Source of the DNA: Dyella_B jejuensis
GTDB taxonomy: Bacteria; Pseudomonadota; Gammaproteobacteria; Xanthomonadales; Rhodanobacteraceae
Direction: 5' to 3'
Assembly (NCBI RefSeq): GCF_044904675.1
Contig: NZ_JADIKJ010000004.1
Span: 1-64,000, forward strand
DNA: 64,000 nt
Part shown: in pieces, positions 32,380 to 41,591 of the stretch
How the letters are laid out: each line of letters opens with the position of its first letter
How positions within the stretch are numbered: position 1 is the first letter of the stretch
Made by a program: the position numbers and the translations under genes
Notes under the pieces: model-generated
Database searches by the model: none
Seen by the model: the letters and a program-made list of their open reading frames with translations, nothing else
Told to the model about the DNA's origin: nothing

Positions 32380-33540
32380 TCAAGGGTTCTGCGTGGCCGG
32401 CGATGGCGCGTACAGCAGGCAGTTGTCGTAGAACGCCTTCAGCACGTTCCTGACCCCGGTTACCTCGAATCCGAAGCCGTAGCGGAAGCTGCTGCTCCGC
32501 TGCTCGACCCAGGCGCCCAGCGACTGCGCGGAAGCGATGCGTTGCAGTTGCGCGAGCGGATAGGTGCGGCGGATCACCACCGACTGATCTTCCAGCGTAG
32601 CGCCATCCTGTTCCTGCACCAGCACCGGCTGCCGGTCGATTTCGAGATACGAGCGCGTGCCGCGTGCCACGATCTGGCGCGCGCGATCGCTGCCTGCCGT
32701 GTTGTACGCAGCCAGCTGCGCGCCGTCGGGTTTGCACAGCAACGTAATGCGATGGTCGCCGTGGCGATCGGTTTGCTTGAGTTCCAGATAAGGCGCGCCG
32801 GACAACAGCTTGTAAGTGGCAAACAGATTCAGGCGCCCGTTGTTGGCCAGGCCCGAGGCCAGCATCCGGTCGGCATCGAGCCACGCCGTTGCATCGTGCG
32901 ACGGCGTGGAGGCCGAGGCGAGCCAGTCCGGCTTGACGCCCATGTCTTTCAGATAGGCGTCGACCTCGGCGCTGGCCGATGGTGCATGCGCGGCCTCGGC
33001 GCCCTGCGGCGTGATGCCGAGGTGATCGCTGCCGCTGGGCGCCCAGCGATACAGTCCACCCATGTAAGCGTAGGCGCATGCATCGATACAGACGGCGTTT
33101 TTGTTGACGACGCTCTGGTGCGGACCGCGCGTGGGCGTACCCAGGTGCGTCACCATCGAGCCTGCACGGAACAACCGGCCCAGCGCCAGCCCGGCTTTCA
33201 GGTCGCCGCCGGGAGAATTCAAATAGATGTCCGAACCGGTGGGGATCTTCCATGACTTCATCAGCGCCGAAAAACGTGCGGGCGCATCGGCATCGATATA
33301 GCCGTACAGGTAAACCTGCGGCGCCTCGGTCATGGCCAGGGTCATGCGGTCGTCGTAGATCTTGATAGCCAGTTGGTCAGCCTGGCTTTGCCCCTCATTG
33401 GTCCGGCTGCGCGAAGCACTGCCCGTGGCGTGTGCGCCGAAGGCGGCGGCGAGCGAAACGGCGCAAAGTAGCAGGTGCCGCAGGGCGGCTTGACGAAAAA
33501 ATGAATGACGATGGGGCACGGCTGCTCCTTGACCGGGCAT
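32380..33540 (-). CDS. Secreted ClpP/crotonase-fold protein with altered catalytic motif
   Basis: A 386-residue protein with an N-terminal signal peptide (LLLCAVSLAAAFGAHA). Residues about 73-180 read as a ClpP-like serine-protease fold: IYLNSPGGDLKAGLALGRLF (SPGG at 109-112), then VCIDACAYAYMGG (151-162) and DHLGI (His173). In active relatives the CxSAC position holds the nucleophilic Ser. Here it is Asp153, so it is probably a non-catalytic homologue. The C-terminal ~190 residues are of unknown type. It is monocistronic. Confidence 0.7.
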   Translation of the reverse strand: MPGQGAAVPHRHSFFRQAALRHLLLCAVSLAAAFGAHATGSASRSRTNEGQSQADQLAIKIYDDRMTLAMTEAPQVYLYGYIDADAPARFSALMKSWKIPTGSDIYLNSPGGDLKAGLALGRLFRAGSMVTHLGTPTRGPHQSVVNKNAVCIDACAYAYMGGLYRWAPSGSDHLGITPQGAEAAHAPSASAEVDAYLKDMGVKPDWLASASTPSHDATAWLDADRMLASGLANNGRLNLFATYKLLSGAPYLELKQTDRHGDHRITLLCKPDGAQLAAYNTAGSDRARQIVARGTRSYLEIDRQPVLVQEQDGATLEDQSVVIRRTYPLAQLQRIASAQSLGAWVEQRSSSFRYGFGFEVTGVRNVLKAFYDNCLLYAPSPATQNP

Positions 33541-33667
33541 CGGAGATTAAGCCGCTAAGTGTCCTTGGTCTCGCGGACGATACCGTGAACGTGGGATAAC
33601 GCTGGTCTTGCGTGGTTCTGCGCCGGGATATGCCGGGTGCGCGAGCGCTGGAGTTTTTTATGGGCTC

Positions 33668-34539
33668 AAGATGTCGTGTCGTGACGTGGAGATTGCCTGC
33701 GGCGCTTTCGGACGCCGTGGGCGCCCGAGTCACTTTTCTTTGCTGGCCCAAAGAAAAGTAACCCAAAGAAATGGCCTTGAGAGCTCGTGGGTTATGTGGG
33801 TTATAAGCCTGATGGTTTTCCGTATGTCTGGTGGTTGCCAGGCCCGCTTACACGGCGCGGCTATACCGCGTGCGCCAAAGCGATGGGGTTTAAAGCCGGC
33901 GATCGGCAGGCTTGATCATCTGGCACGAGTCATGGGCTTTGATGCTTTGGTGCCTCAGCGCCTCGACCTGTTGCGGTATAGCGGGGGCGTGTAACCCTGG
34001 GCCACCAACGCTCCAGCTGGCCACAAACGACCTTGGACTACTACTGCCCGGCTGAAATGTTCATGCGCGCACTTGGACGTCAAGATCTGGCAGATCAGTT
34101 CGATGATGCACTTCCAGATTGACTCCGCCAACCCAAAGAAATGGCCTGAAAGGTTCGCAGCATAGAAGAGGTAAAAGCCTGGACGTTCATGATCAACTGA
34201 ATCGATGGCGGCCCAGGTTAAAGGCCCCGCTATACCACGACACGTCGAGATGTTGAGGCAAAAAACTTGCCTGCCAACGGACCAGGCTGTTTCCGAGTGC
34301 CTGCTTTAAGTCCTCATCGCTTTGGCGCACGTGGTATAGCGGCGCGGTATAAGCCTGGCCCGTTAACGATCACGCCATGGCGTAAACGTGCAGGCTTGTA
34401 ACCCACATAGCGCCATGAGCTCTCAAGGCCATTTCTTTGGGTTACTTTTCTTTGGGCCAGCAAAGAAAAGTGACTCGGGCCCTTCAGGGACCGAAAGCGC
34501 CGCAGGCAATCTCCACGACACGCCACGCCACGACATCTT
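33668..34539. repeat. ~870-bp nested inverted-repeat element
   Basis: The interval 33541-34630 has no gene. The outer arms at 33668-33811 and 34391-34539 are imperfect inverted copies centred on CACTTTTCTTTGCTGGCCCA followed by AAGAAAAGTAACCCAAAGAA. Inside, 33853-33895 and 34304-34347 form a second inverted pair (GCTATACCGCGTGCGCCAAA versus its near complement). A further partial copy of the outer arm starts at 34130, and a third 'GCTATACCACG' stands near 34227. Short frames such as 33608-33994 are only translations of the repeat. Confidence 0.85.
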
Positions 34540-34630
34540 CCGTTCCATAAAAAAACAGCACTCAAAAGCGCCGCAGGCAACTTCCATATCGCGACCTGCA
34601 CAGCCATGCCGTTCAAAAGCGCCCAGCGGC

Positions 34631-37600
34631 TTAAGGCAGCCATGCGTCGCGCCACTCCAGCAATCGATCCCCCTCCAGCATCCAGTCCCGATGCACGGCA
34701 TCCCGCAAGGCATCACCCATCTTCGCGGTGGCATCCAGATCGGCCAGGTGCATGCGCACCGCGCCGGTCCATTCCTTGTAGCGGTTCTTCACGCGGGTGA
34801 CCGGCAGGTCGTCCTGGTAGCACACGATATCGGTGCACACTACCGGGAACCCGCACGCGCCGTATTCGAGCAGACGCAGGTTGCTCTTGCAGAAATTGAA
34901 GGCGTTTTCTTCCAGCGGCGCGAGCGCCAGGTCGAGATTGAGCGAAGCGAGCTTGCGCGGGTATTCGTGGATCGGCACGCCGGTATGGAATTCATGCACG
35001 TAGGGACGCAGCTTGTCCGGACACATGCCCAGGAACACCCACTCCACTTCGTCGGCGAGGTCGCGCACGACATCGGCGATCAGTTCCAGGTCGCCGCGAT
35101 GGCTGGAGCCGCCGCCCCAGCCCACGCGCGGCTTGCGGCCGACGCGACGCTGGTTCTTCAGCTCGCTCCACCAGTTCACCGGCAGGCGGTTGCGCACCAC
35201 GCGGATATCGGAATGAAAACCCTCGAATTCGCCGGCCAATGTGTCGGTGGAGACCACGAAGCGATCCACCGTTGCGAGCGCGCGGCGCAATGACTTGATC
35301 ACGTCTTTGGGCATGGCGTCGTAGAACATGCTCTTGACCGGGATCTGCTGGATCAGGTCGTCCAGTTCAAACACCTTGAAGGCGTGCGAGAAATCGCGAT
35401 AGCTCTCCAGCAGCTTGATCTGGTGTTCGGCCACCTGCCGCTGCAATACCAGCGAGGTCGGCTGGAAGCGCTCCATTGCCACCGGCTGCAGGTGCACGTC
35501 GGCGATCATGCCTTCGATCATGCCGCCGCGCTGCATCGAGGCGAACGGTTGCAGCACGCGATAGTGGCCGCAGCCGTGCTCGTCGGCAGCCACGCAGAAC
35601 ATGCGCGGCAGCAACGGATTGGCGAACGGCTGCCATGCCTTGCTGCGCTGGCCGTTCAACTCGAAGCCGGCGCCATCCAGGCTGAAATTGATGCTGTAGG
35701 CGGGATCGCGCGCCAATTGCGGCAGCCATTTGCGATACATCGCCTGCTGCTCGCCCTGGAAGCGTTTCAGCTTGGCGTCCTGCGCGGTGGTGTCGACCTT
35801 GGTCTGGCTGACGCTGCCGACGTGCATCAGCCGCGCATACGGCGTCCACACGGTGAGGTAGCCGGCCTTGTGCACTTTCAGGCACAGGTCGACGTCGTTG
35901 TAGGAAACCTTGAAATCCTGCTCGTCGAGGCCGCCGACTTCCTCGTACACCGACTTGCGGATCATCAGGCAGGCGGCGGTTACCGCGGTGTAGTTCTGGT
36001 CCACGCGCAGACGGTGCATGTAGCCGTCCGCTTCCATCGGCTGACCGATGAACGGATGGTCGGCCGCGCCGCGCAAGCCCAATACCACGCCGCCGTGCTG
36101 GATGCGGCCGTCCGGGAAATGCAGCTTGGCGCCGACGATGCCCACCTCCGGCCGCTGCGCATGGTTGAGCAGCGCCTCGATCCAGTCTTCGTGCAGCACC
36201 GCCGTGTCGTTGTTGAGCAGGATCAGGTATTCACCGCGCGCCTGCGCCACCGCGAAATTATTGATCGCCGAATAGTTGAACGGATGCGGATAGCGCAGCA
36301 CGCGCAGTTGCGCGCTGTTGAGGCCCTCGATCCCGGCAAGGTAGGCGCAGGCCGCCGGTTCCTCGGTATGGTTGTCGACGATCAGCAGCTCGTAGTTGAG
36401 ATAGCGGGTCTTGGACAGCAGGCTGTCGATCAGCCCGTTGAGCAGCGGCAGCTGGTCCTTGGTCGGCACGATGATCGAGACCAGCGGCTGCCGGGCGTGC
36501 TGGTAGATCACGCGATTGAAGCCGGGCAACGCGCCCGGTTCCATCGCGTGCGCCACGCCAATGCGCGCGAGATGGCGGGAAACAATCGCGGCACTGTGTG
36601 CCTTCACTGTTTCCGAAGCAAGCCATTGGCTGTACGGCAGCGCGGCGCGGTACATCACTTCGCCGACGTGGCCGATGGTGTGCAGGCCGTCGGTCTCGAG
36701 CAGGCGGAACAGCAGTTCGTGCACGGCCATGTCGCCGTATTGCTCCGGCAGGCCGCCCAGTTCCAGGCAACGCTGCCGGCTGAAGGCGATCGCGCGTCCC
36801 ATGTAGGGATAGCTGCGCAGCATGTCGAGATTGAAATCGGGCTTGAAGATCGGATTGTCGAACACGCCATTGGCATGCGTATCTTCGTCGACATAGAGCG
36901 CGCGCAGGTACGGATGCGAGACCGTGCGTTCGGCCAACAGCAGCAGCGCCGCCGGATGCAACAGGTCGCCGGCATACACCAGCTGGACCCAGTCGGCGTC
37001 GCTGGCGGCGATCTCGTCGTTGAGCCGATTCATCGGCGCTTCGTCGCCGGAGATCACGCTGATGTGGAAATGCGGATAGTGCTGGGCTTCCAGGCTCGCC
37101 TGGGTGCGGAGCGCCGCCTCCACGTCATTGGCCAGATCGATCACGATGGCCTGGAAGCGCGGCGGGCGGCCCTGTTTTTCGATGCGCCGGATCGCCTGCC
37201 GGATCGTCACCTCGCCAAGCTTCTGCTGCGCCTGCCACTGCTTGTACAAGTCGGAGGCGGGCGGCGGGATCATCCATTCCGGAATGATCTTCTGGTGGCG
37301 ATCGGTGCGGTTCCAGCTATCGCCCTCGTGGATTTCACGCGCGAATGATTCGTTGATGTTGCGCCCGTGCCCGATCCATTCGGCCGAGGCGTCGATCAAC
37401 AGTTGCTTGCACAGCCAGGTGACGCGCTCGACCGGCGATGCCAGCCCAAGCAGCGATTCCAGCCCGCTTTCATAGGCGATTTGCCACAGGCCGACGTACA
37501 CCGGGATTTGCTTCTCGATCGGCTGGCGCGCGCGCCATTCGCCACCGTGATATGCCAGGCCGCCGTCGGCTTCCAGATAGACATGCGCCGGCAAGGCGTC

Positions 37601-39616
37601 CAGCCATTCGGCGGGAAGCTTGTCCTCGTCATCCGCTTGCGCATAGACCAAGGCGCCCCATTGGCGCAGCAAGGCGATCATGCGGTCCGCGCGGCGTTCG
37701 TGGATGGCTTTGCGGATCGCCACCAGTACCGAGCGGCCGGCGCGATGCGCGCGCGCCTGGCGCATCGGCTCGAACGCCGAGGTGGTCCATATCAGATCCG
37801 GCGACATGGCGCGCGGAACGACGCGCACAGTACCGTTTTCGAGGATGTATTCCGTCACCGTATTGAGTGCCGGAACGCGGTTGTCGGCAAAACTCTGCGC
37901 CAGCAAACCGGCGCGTAGCGGCGAAGCGGTGCCATCGCGGCGGGCGATCAGCCACAGGCCGGGCGCGTACTGCGCCATGGTGCCCGCTTCGTAGTGCATC
38001 GCCCACTGCACCGCTTCCTTGTCCGCGCCGCGCAGGAACGGCCGCTGCGCCACCAGTTCATCCACGCGCAGGCCGAGGGACGGGTCGAGCGCGCGCTCGG
38101 ACACCAATACTTCGGGCAGCAGTGCATCGGGAAACGCCAACTGCGTTTCGATGCAAGCCAGGCCATTGGCGCGCAGGCTGGCTTCCAGCTGGGTGCGGGT
38201 GAGCAGTGCCGGCTGGTCGGGTTGCGCCTGGCGATTGGCGCTGGCGAGCAGCAGGATGCCGTCGGGCTTGAGCGCCTTGGCCGCGATGGCGATGGCCTCG
38301 CGCAGTGATTCGCCGCGCGGCCATGCTTCGGCATAATCGTCCGCCACGGTCAGCGACACGATGTCGTAGTCCGGCTTCAGGTCCAGTTCGCGCAAGCTCG
38401 CCTGGAATACGCGCACCTGCGGCTGCTCGCGCATGCGGGCGGCGGCAACACGGGCCCAGTGTGGCGCGAACTCGACCGCGTCCACGTGGCAGCCGCGTTC
38501 CACCCAGGCCTGGGTGACCGGGCCGCCGCCGCAGCCAATTTCGAGCACCCGGCTGCCTGCGGCCAGATCGAGCGCATGCAGCGGATTGGCGCGCCGTGGC
38601 GACAGTTGCAGCGCACTGGTGCGATGGTGGATTTCCCTGGCCAGCACGGCGGAGTGCAGGCGCGTATCGAGCGCCTCGTGCACACGTTCGAACAGGCGGC
38701 TGGCAACGCTATGGATCGCCTTGTGCGCGGGACGGTCGCGCAAGGGCGAATGCCACACGCCCTCCTCGTTGCGCACGAAGCTTTCCAGCGGCCAGGTCGG
38801 CGGCAACACGCCCAGTTGCGCGATGACGCGCAAGACCGTGTCATCGTGCACTTCATTCAAGACGTGTTCGTGTTCCAGGAACGCGCTCCATTCCCGCTTG
38901 CCCTTGCCATCGGCCAGGGACTTGGCGAACTTGTAGCGGCATTCGTCTTCCGATTTGCTCCAGTAGTGATTGATGCGCAGCTTGTCCACCGACACCCGGG
39001 TGGTGAAAGCGCCCTCGATCGGCTGGCCGTTTTCATCGACCGCGCGGGCGCCGCCGGCGTACTGCATGAAATGCGCGTTGGTGCAACCGAGCATCTTGGA
39101 GGGCTGCACGATGCTCTTGATGTGCGCGTTTTCCGGGCGCTGGCTGCGGTCCGGCTGCAAATAGGTTATGCCGCCTTCCAGCTGGCCGCGGCGCAGGTAA
39201 TTTTCCAGCACGCCGCCGGCCGGCTTCTGCTTATGGCCGGCCGAACCGAACATCACCCAGTTGACGCCGACACCCGGATACTCCGCATAGTCGGCCAATA
39301 CGTCGGGCAGCAGGCGGGCCTTGGGCGAGAACAGGAATTCATCGATGTCGATGAAGGCGAGCCAGTCGGTTTCGGCGCCGTGCGTCTTCAGGCAATGCTC
39401 GTACACCTGCAGTTGCGCCGGATGGTCGGGCCATTCGTGCAGCACCACGGCGCCCGACTCGATATGCATTTGCAACGCATCGAGGTAACGGTCCGAGCTG
39501 TTGTTGTTGTAGAGGTAGAACCGCTCCACGCCCATCAGCTGATGGAATTCCACCCATTCGCGCAGATAGGCGGCCTCGTCCTTGAACACCGCGCAAATCG
39601 CCAGTACACAACGCAT
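34631..39616 (-). CDS. Giant multidomain glycosyltransferase/methyltransferase, probable flagellin glycosylation enzyme
   Basis: A 1661-residue cytoplasmic protein. The N-terminal GT92-like domain (about 1-270) begins LAICAVFKDEAAYLREWVEF, with the signature FYLYNNNSSDRY. A class I methyltransferase domain follows (about 340-520, VLEIGCGGGPVTQAWVERGC near 357). Then come a linker region and a GT-A-like fold (about 850-1030, SDADWVQLVYAGDLLHPAAL). A GT2 domain (about 1045-1330) has PLVSIIVPTKDQLPLLNGLI and YLILLNNDTAVLHEDW. A C-terminal GT4-like domain (about 1340-1661) has RVGWGGGSSHRGDLELIADV and RLLEYGACGFPVVCTD. It lies head-to-head with fliC, a common place for flagellin glycosyltransferases. 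The acceptor is inferred. Confidence 0.85.
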   Translation of the reverse strand: MRCVLAICAVFKDEAAYLREWVEFHQLMGVERFYLYNNNSSDRYLDALQMHIESGAVVLHEWPDHPAQLQVYEHCLKTHGAETDWLAFIDIDEFLFSPKARLLPDVLADYAEYPGVGVNWVMFGSAGHKQKPAGGVLENYLRRGQLEGGITYLQPDRSQRPENAHIKSIVQPSKMLGCTNAHFMQYAGGARAVDENGQPIEGAFTTRVSVDKLRINHYWSKSEDECRYKFAKSLADGKGKREWSAFLEHEHVLNEVHDDTVLRVIAQLGVLPPTWPLESFVRNEEGVWHSPLRDRPAHKAIHSVASRLFERVHEALDTRLHSAVLAREIHHRTSALQLSPRRANPLHALDLAAGSRVLEIGCGGGPVTQAWVERGCHVDAVEFAPHWARVAAARMREQPQVRVFQASLRELDLKPDYDIVSLTVADDYAEAWPRGESLREAIAIAAKALKPDGILLLASANRQAQPDQPALLTRTQLEASLRANGLACIETQLAFPDALLPEVLVSERALDPSLGLRVDELVAQRPFLRGADKEAVQWAMHYEAGTMAQYAPGLWLIARRDGTASPLRAGLLAQSFADNRVPALNTVTEYILENGTVRVVPRAMSPDLIWTTSAFEPMRQARAHRAGRSVLVAIRKAIHERRADRMIALLRQWGALVYAQADDEDKLPAEWLDALPAHVYLEADGGLAYHGGEWRARQPIEKQIPVYVGLWQIAYESGLESLLGLASPVERVTWLCKQLLIDASAEWIGHGRNINESFAREIHEGDSWNRTDRHQKIIPEWMIPPPASDLYKQWQAQQKLGEVTIRQAIRRIEKQGRPPRFQAIVIDLANDVEAALRTQASLEAQHYPHFHISVISGDEAPMNRLNDEIAASDADWVQLVYAGDLLHPAALLLLAERTVSHPYLRALYVDEDTHANGVFDNPIFKPDFNLDMLRSYPYMGRAIAFSRQRCLELGGLPEQYGDMAVHELLFRLLETDGLHTIGHVGEVMYRAALPYSQWLASETVKAHSAAIVSRHLARIGVAHAMEPGALPGFNRVIYQHARQPLVSIIVPTKDQLPLLNGLIDSLLSKTRYLNYELLIVDNHTEEPAACAYLAGIEGLNSAQLRVLRYPHPFNYSAINNFAVAQARGEYLILLNNDTAVLHEDWIEALLNHAQRPEVGIVGAKLHFPDGRIQHGGVVLGLRGAADHPFIGQPMEADGYMHRLRVDQNYTAVTAACLMIRKSVYEEVGGLDEQDFKVSYNDVDLCLKVHKAGYLTVWTPYARLMHVGSVSQTKVDTTAQDAKLKRFQGEQQAMYRKWLPQLARDPAYSINFSLDGAGFELNGQRSKAWQPFANPLLPRMFCVAADEHGCGHYRVLQPFASMQRGGMIEGMIADVHLQPVAMERFQPTSLVLQRQVAEHQIKLLESYRDFSHAFKVFELDDLIQQIPVKSMFYDAMPKDVIKSLRRALATVDRFVVSTDTLAGEFEGFHSDIRVVRNRLPVNWWSELKNQRRVGRKPRVGWGGGSSHRGDLELIADVVRDLADEVEWVFLGMCPDKLRPYVHEFHTGVPIHEYPRKLASLNLDLALAPLEENAFNFCKSNLRLLEYGACGFPVVCTDIVCYQDDLPVTRVKNRYKEWTGAVRMHLADLDATAKMGDALRDAVHRDWMLEGDRLLEWRDAWLP

Positions 39617-40061
39617 CTGTCTGCCTCGCCTTATCTAGGGAGCGCGGGAGCAGGTGTCGGAATTCCGACACTTCCGGACGCCCGCGCCGGATACGGGAGG
39701 TAGTGAGCAAACTTGGTGCCAATGACGATGGCGTTGGCAGCTTTTCCTCCTCTCCTCTCTGGGGAGAGGACCGAGGTGAGGGGAGCAACCTTGCGAGAAA
39801 ACCCACATCGAAGCGCGCTTCGAATGATGCGCCTGCGCAAGCGTGGCCCCTCATCCAGCCCACTCCCCGGAGGGGAGAGGGTTCATGGAAGATCTCGCTT
39901 TTCCTCCTCCTCTTCCCTCTGGGAGAGGGCTGGAGCGTGCGTCGCATCAGGGCTTTCAGCGCGCCCTCGCCTCGGCAGCCGCAGCCAATTCTTTAGGCTC
40001 GCCGTAGCGCATATATATCGCCCATCTCCTTGCCGGCACAGCGAAAAATCGCATGCTTCGC
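39617..40061. repeat. Gene-free interval with three REP-like units upstream of fliC
   Basis: No gene is supported. REP-like units lie at about 39749-39795 (CTCTGGGGAGAGGACCGAGG), 39846-39882 (the inverted partner, GCCCCTCATCCAGCCCACTC) and 39903-39938 (a partial third). They separate the divergent giant glycosyltransferase and fliC genes. The promoter of the glycosyltransferase was not identified. Confidence 0.7.
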
Positions 40062-40088
40062 TCAAGTAATCCGTGCTGGCGCCGAAAA
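40062..40088 (+). promoter_or_regulatory. Sigma28 promoter of fliC
   Basis: TCAAGTAA (40062-40069), an 11-base spacer and GCCGAAAA (40081-40088) fit the FliA consensus. Transcription should start near 40095, giving a leader of ~70 bases before fliC, with AGGAGA just upstream of its ATG. Confidence 0.82.
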
Positions 40089-40166
40089 GCTTCCCGAGGC
40101 GGTCGGCACAGCAGTAACTGGACCCCGCCGGCTTGAGTACAACTTATCCGGTTCCAGGAGACTTCC

Positions 40167-41402
40167 ATGTCACTCGTCCTAAACACCAACATTTCTTCGT
40201 TGCAGGCGCAAAACAACCTGACCAAGTCGTCGAGCGAATTGAGCACGGCAACCGAAGATCTGTCGTCCGGCCTGAAAGTGAACACCGCGGCCGACAACGC
40301 CGCCGGCTATGCGATCGCTACCCGTTTCCAGACCCAGATCGGCGGTCTGAGCCAGGCCAGCGAAAACGCCAGCGACGCCATCAACCTGGCACAGACCGCG
40401 GGTTCCGCGCTGAGCCAGATCACCTCCAACCTGCAGTCGATCCGTGACCTGGCGGTGCAGGCCGCCAACGGTACGTACCAGGCTTCCGACCGCTCCGCGA
40501 TCAACACCTCGGTGCAGCAGTACCTGTCGGAAATCACTCGTATCGCCAACCAGACCACGTTCAACGGCACCAACGTGTTGAACGGTTCCACCAGCAGCCT
40601 GTCGTTCCAGATTGGCGCCAACGTCGGCCAGTCGATCAACGTGCAGCTGGGCCAGGGCGTCACCACTGGCCAGGTGGGACAGATCTCGGAGATCTCCACG
40701 GGCGATATCAGCGGCGCGTTCGTCAATGCCAGCGGCGTTTCCGGTTCGTCGATCAGCCTCAGCGGCCTGTCGATCACCGGTGCCGACGGCACCTCCTACA
40801 CGTTCAGCGGTACCTCCACGGCCACCAGCGCGCAGGATCTGGCCGACGACATCAACGCGGCCGGCATCAACGGCGTCAGCGCGGCTGTCAATGCCAGCGG
40901 CGGTATCAACATCTACTCCACGGGCGAACTGTCGGTGAAGGGCGCTGCCCTCACGGGTGCCAATGGTTCGGGTTTCAACCTGACCACGGGTGCGGTTGCC
41001 TACGGTGCCAGCGGCCTGGGCAATGCTGCCAGCGGCCTGGCTGCCACCGGTGTCACCTACACCGATGGCGGTACGTTGAGCGCATCCGGTTCGCTGGCCG
41101 GCGGCGATGTTTTGACGGTGGACGACGCCAACCAGCTGATCTCGCGTATCGATGCGGCGCTGACCACGGTCAGCAACTTCTCGAGCACCCTGGGTGCCGT
41201 ACAGAACCGCTTCCAGTCGACGATCTCCACGTTGAGTGCGCAGCAAACCAACCTGACGTCCTCGCAAAGTTCGATCCAGGACACCGACTTCGCGGCGACC
41301 ACCGCGCAGTTGAGCCAGGCGCAGGTGCTACAGCAGGCAGGTATCTCGGTGCTGGCAACCGCCAACTCCGAACCGCAGAACATCCTGAAGCTGTTGCAGT
41401 AA
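40167..41402 (+). CDS. fliC: FliC, flagellin
   Basis: A 411-residue filament subunit. The conserved D0/D1 N-terminus (SLVLNTNISSLQAQNNLTKS, DNAAGYAIATRFQTQIGGLS) and C-terminus (TDFAATTAQLSQAQVLQQAG, ILKLLQ) are complete. The middle (about 180-310) is a compact, Gly/Ser/Thr-rich surface domain with many possible O-glycosylation sites. A sigma28 promoter precedes it and a strong terminator hairpin follows, so it is monocistronic. The methyltransferases and giant glycosyltransferase upstream suggest that the filament is glycosylated. Confidence 0.97.
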   Translation: MSLVLNTNISSLQAQNNLTKSSSELSTATEDLSSGLKVNTAADNAAGYAIATRFQTQIGGLSQASENASDAINLAQTAGSALSQITSNLQSIRDLAVQAANGTYQASDRSAINTSVQQYLSEITRIANQTTFNGTNVLNGSTSSLSFQIGANVGQSINVQLGQGVTTGQVGQISEISTGDISGAFVNASGVSGSSISLSGLSITGADGTSYTFSGTSTATSAQDLADDINAAGINGVSAAVNASGGINIYSTGELSVKGAALTGANGSGFNLTTGAVAYGASGLGNAASGLAATGVTYTDGGTLSASGSLAGGDVLTVDDANQLISRIDAALTTVSNFSSTLGAVQNRFQSTISTLSAQQTNLTSSQSSIQDTDFAATTAQLSQAQVLQQAGISVLATANSEPQNILKLLQ

Positions 41403-41410
41403 CCGTAAGG

Positions 41411-41446
41411 CCGGCCATGGCGAAACCGCCATGGCCGGGATTTTGC
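41411..41446 (+). terminator. Rho-independent terminator of fliC
   Basis: A perfect 12-bp stem, CCGGCCATGGCG (41411-41422) and CGCCATGGCCGG (41427-41438), with a 4-base loop, is followed by a short T tract (GATTTTGCTT). A second 10-bp hairpin (TTCCGGCGGC/GCCGCCGGAA, 41455-41480) stands just behind it. Confidence 0.85.
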
Positions 41447-41591
41447 TTAAAGGGTTCCGGCGGCCTGATCGCCGCCGGAAATCCCACGCGAGCAGCGGGT
41501 AAAGCGCTCATGCGACGACACCTTGGCGGTGTGGGCTTTGCCGGCGGCTTGATGGCGCGACGTTTCCAAAGTTGATTTTGCGAGGCCCCCC

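Noticed and set aside
33608..33994. 128-codon frame in the inverted-repeat element
   Set aside because: Its sequence (SHFSLLAQRKVTQRN) is the translation of the repeat arm. The same words come from the opposite arm at 34314-34655.
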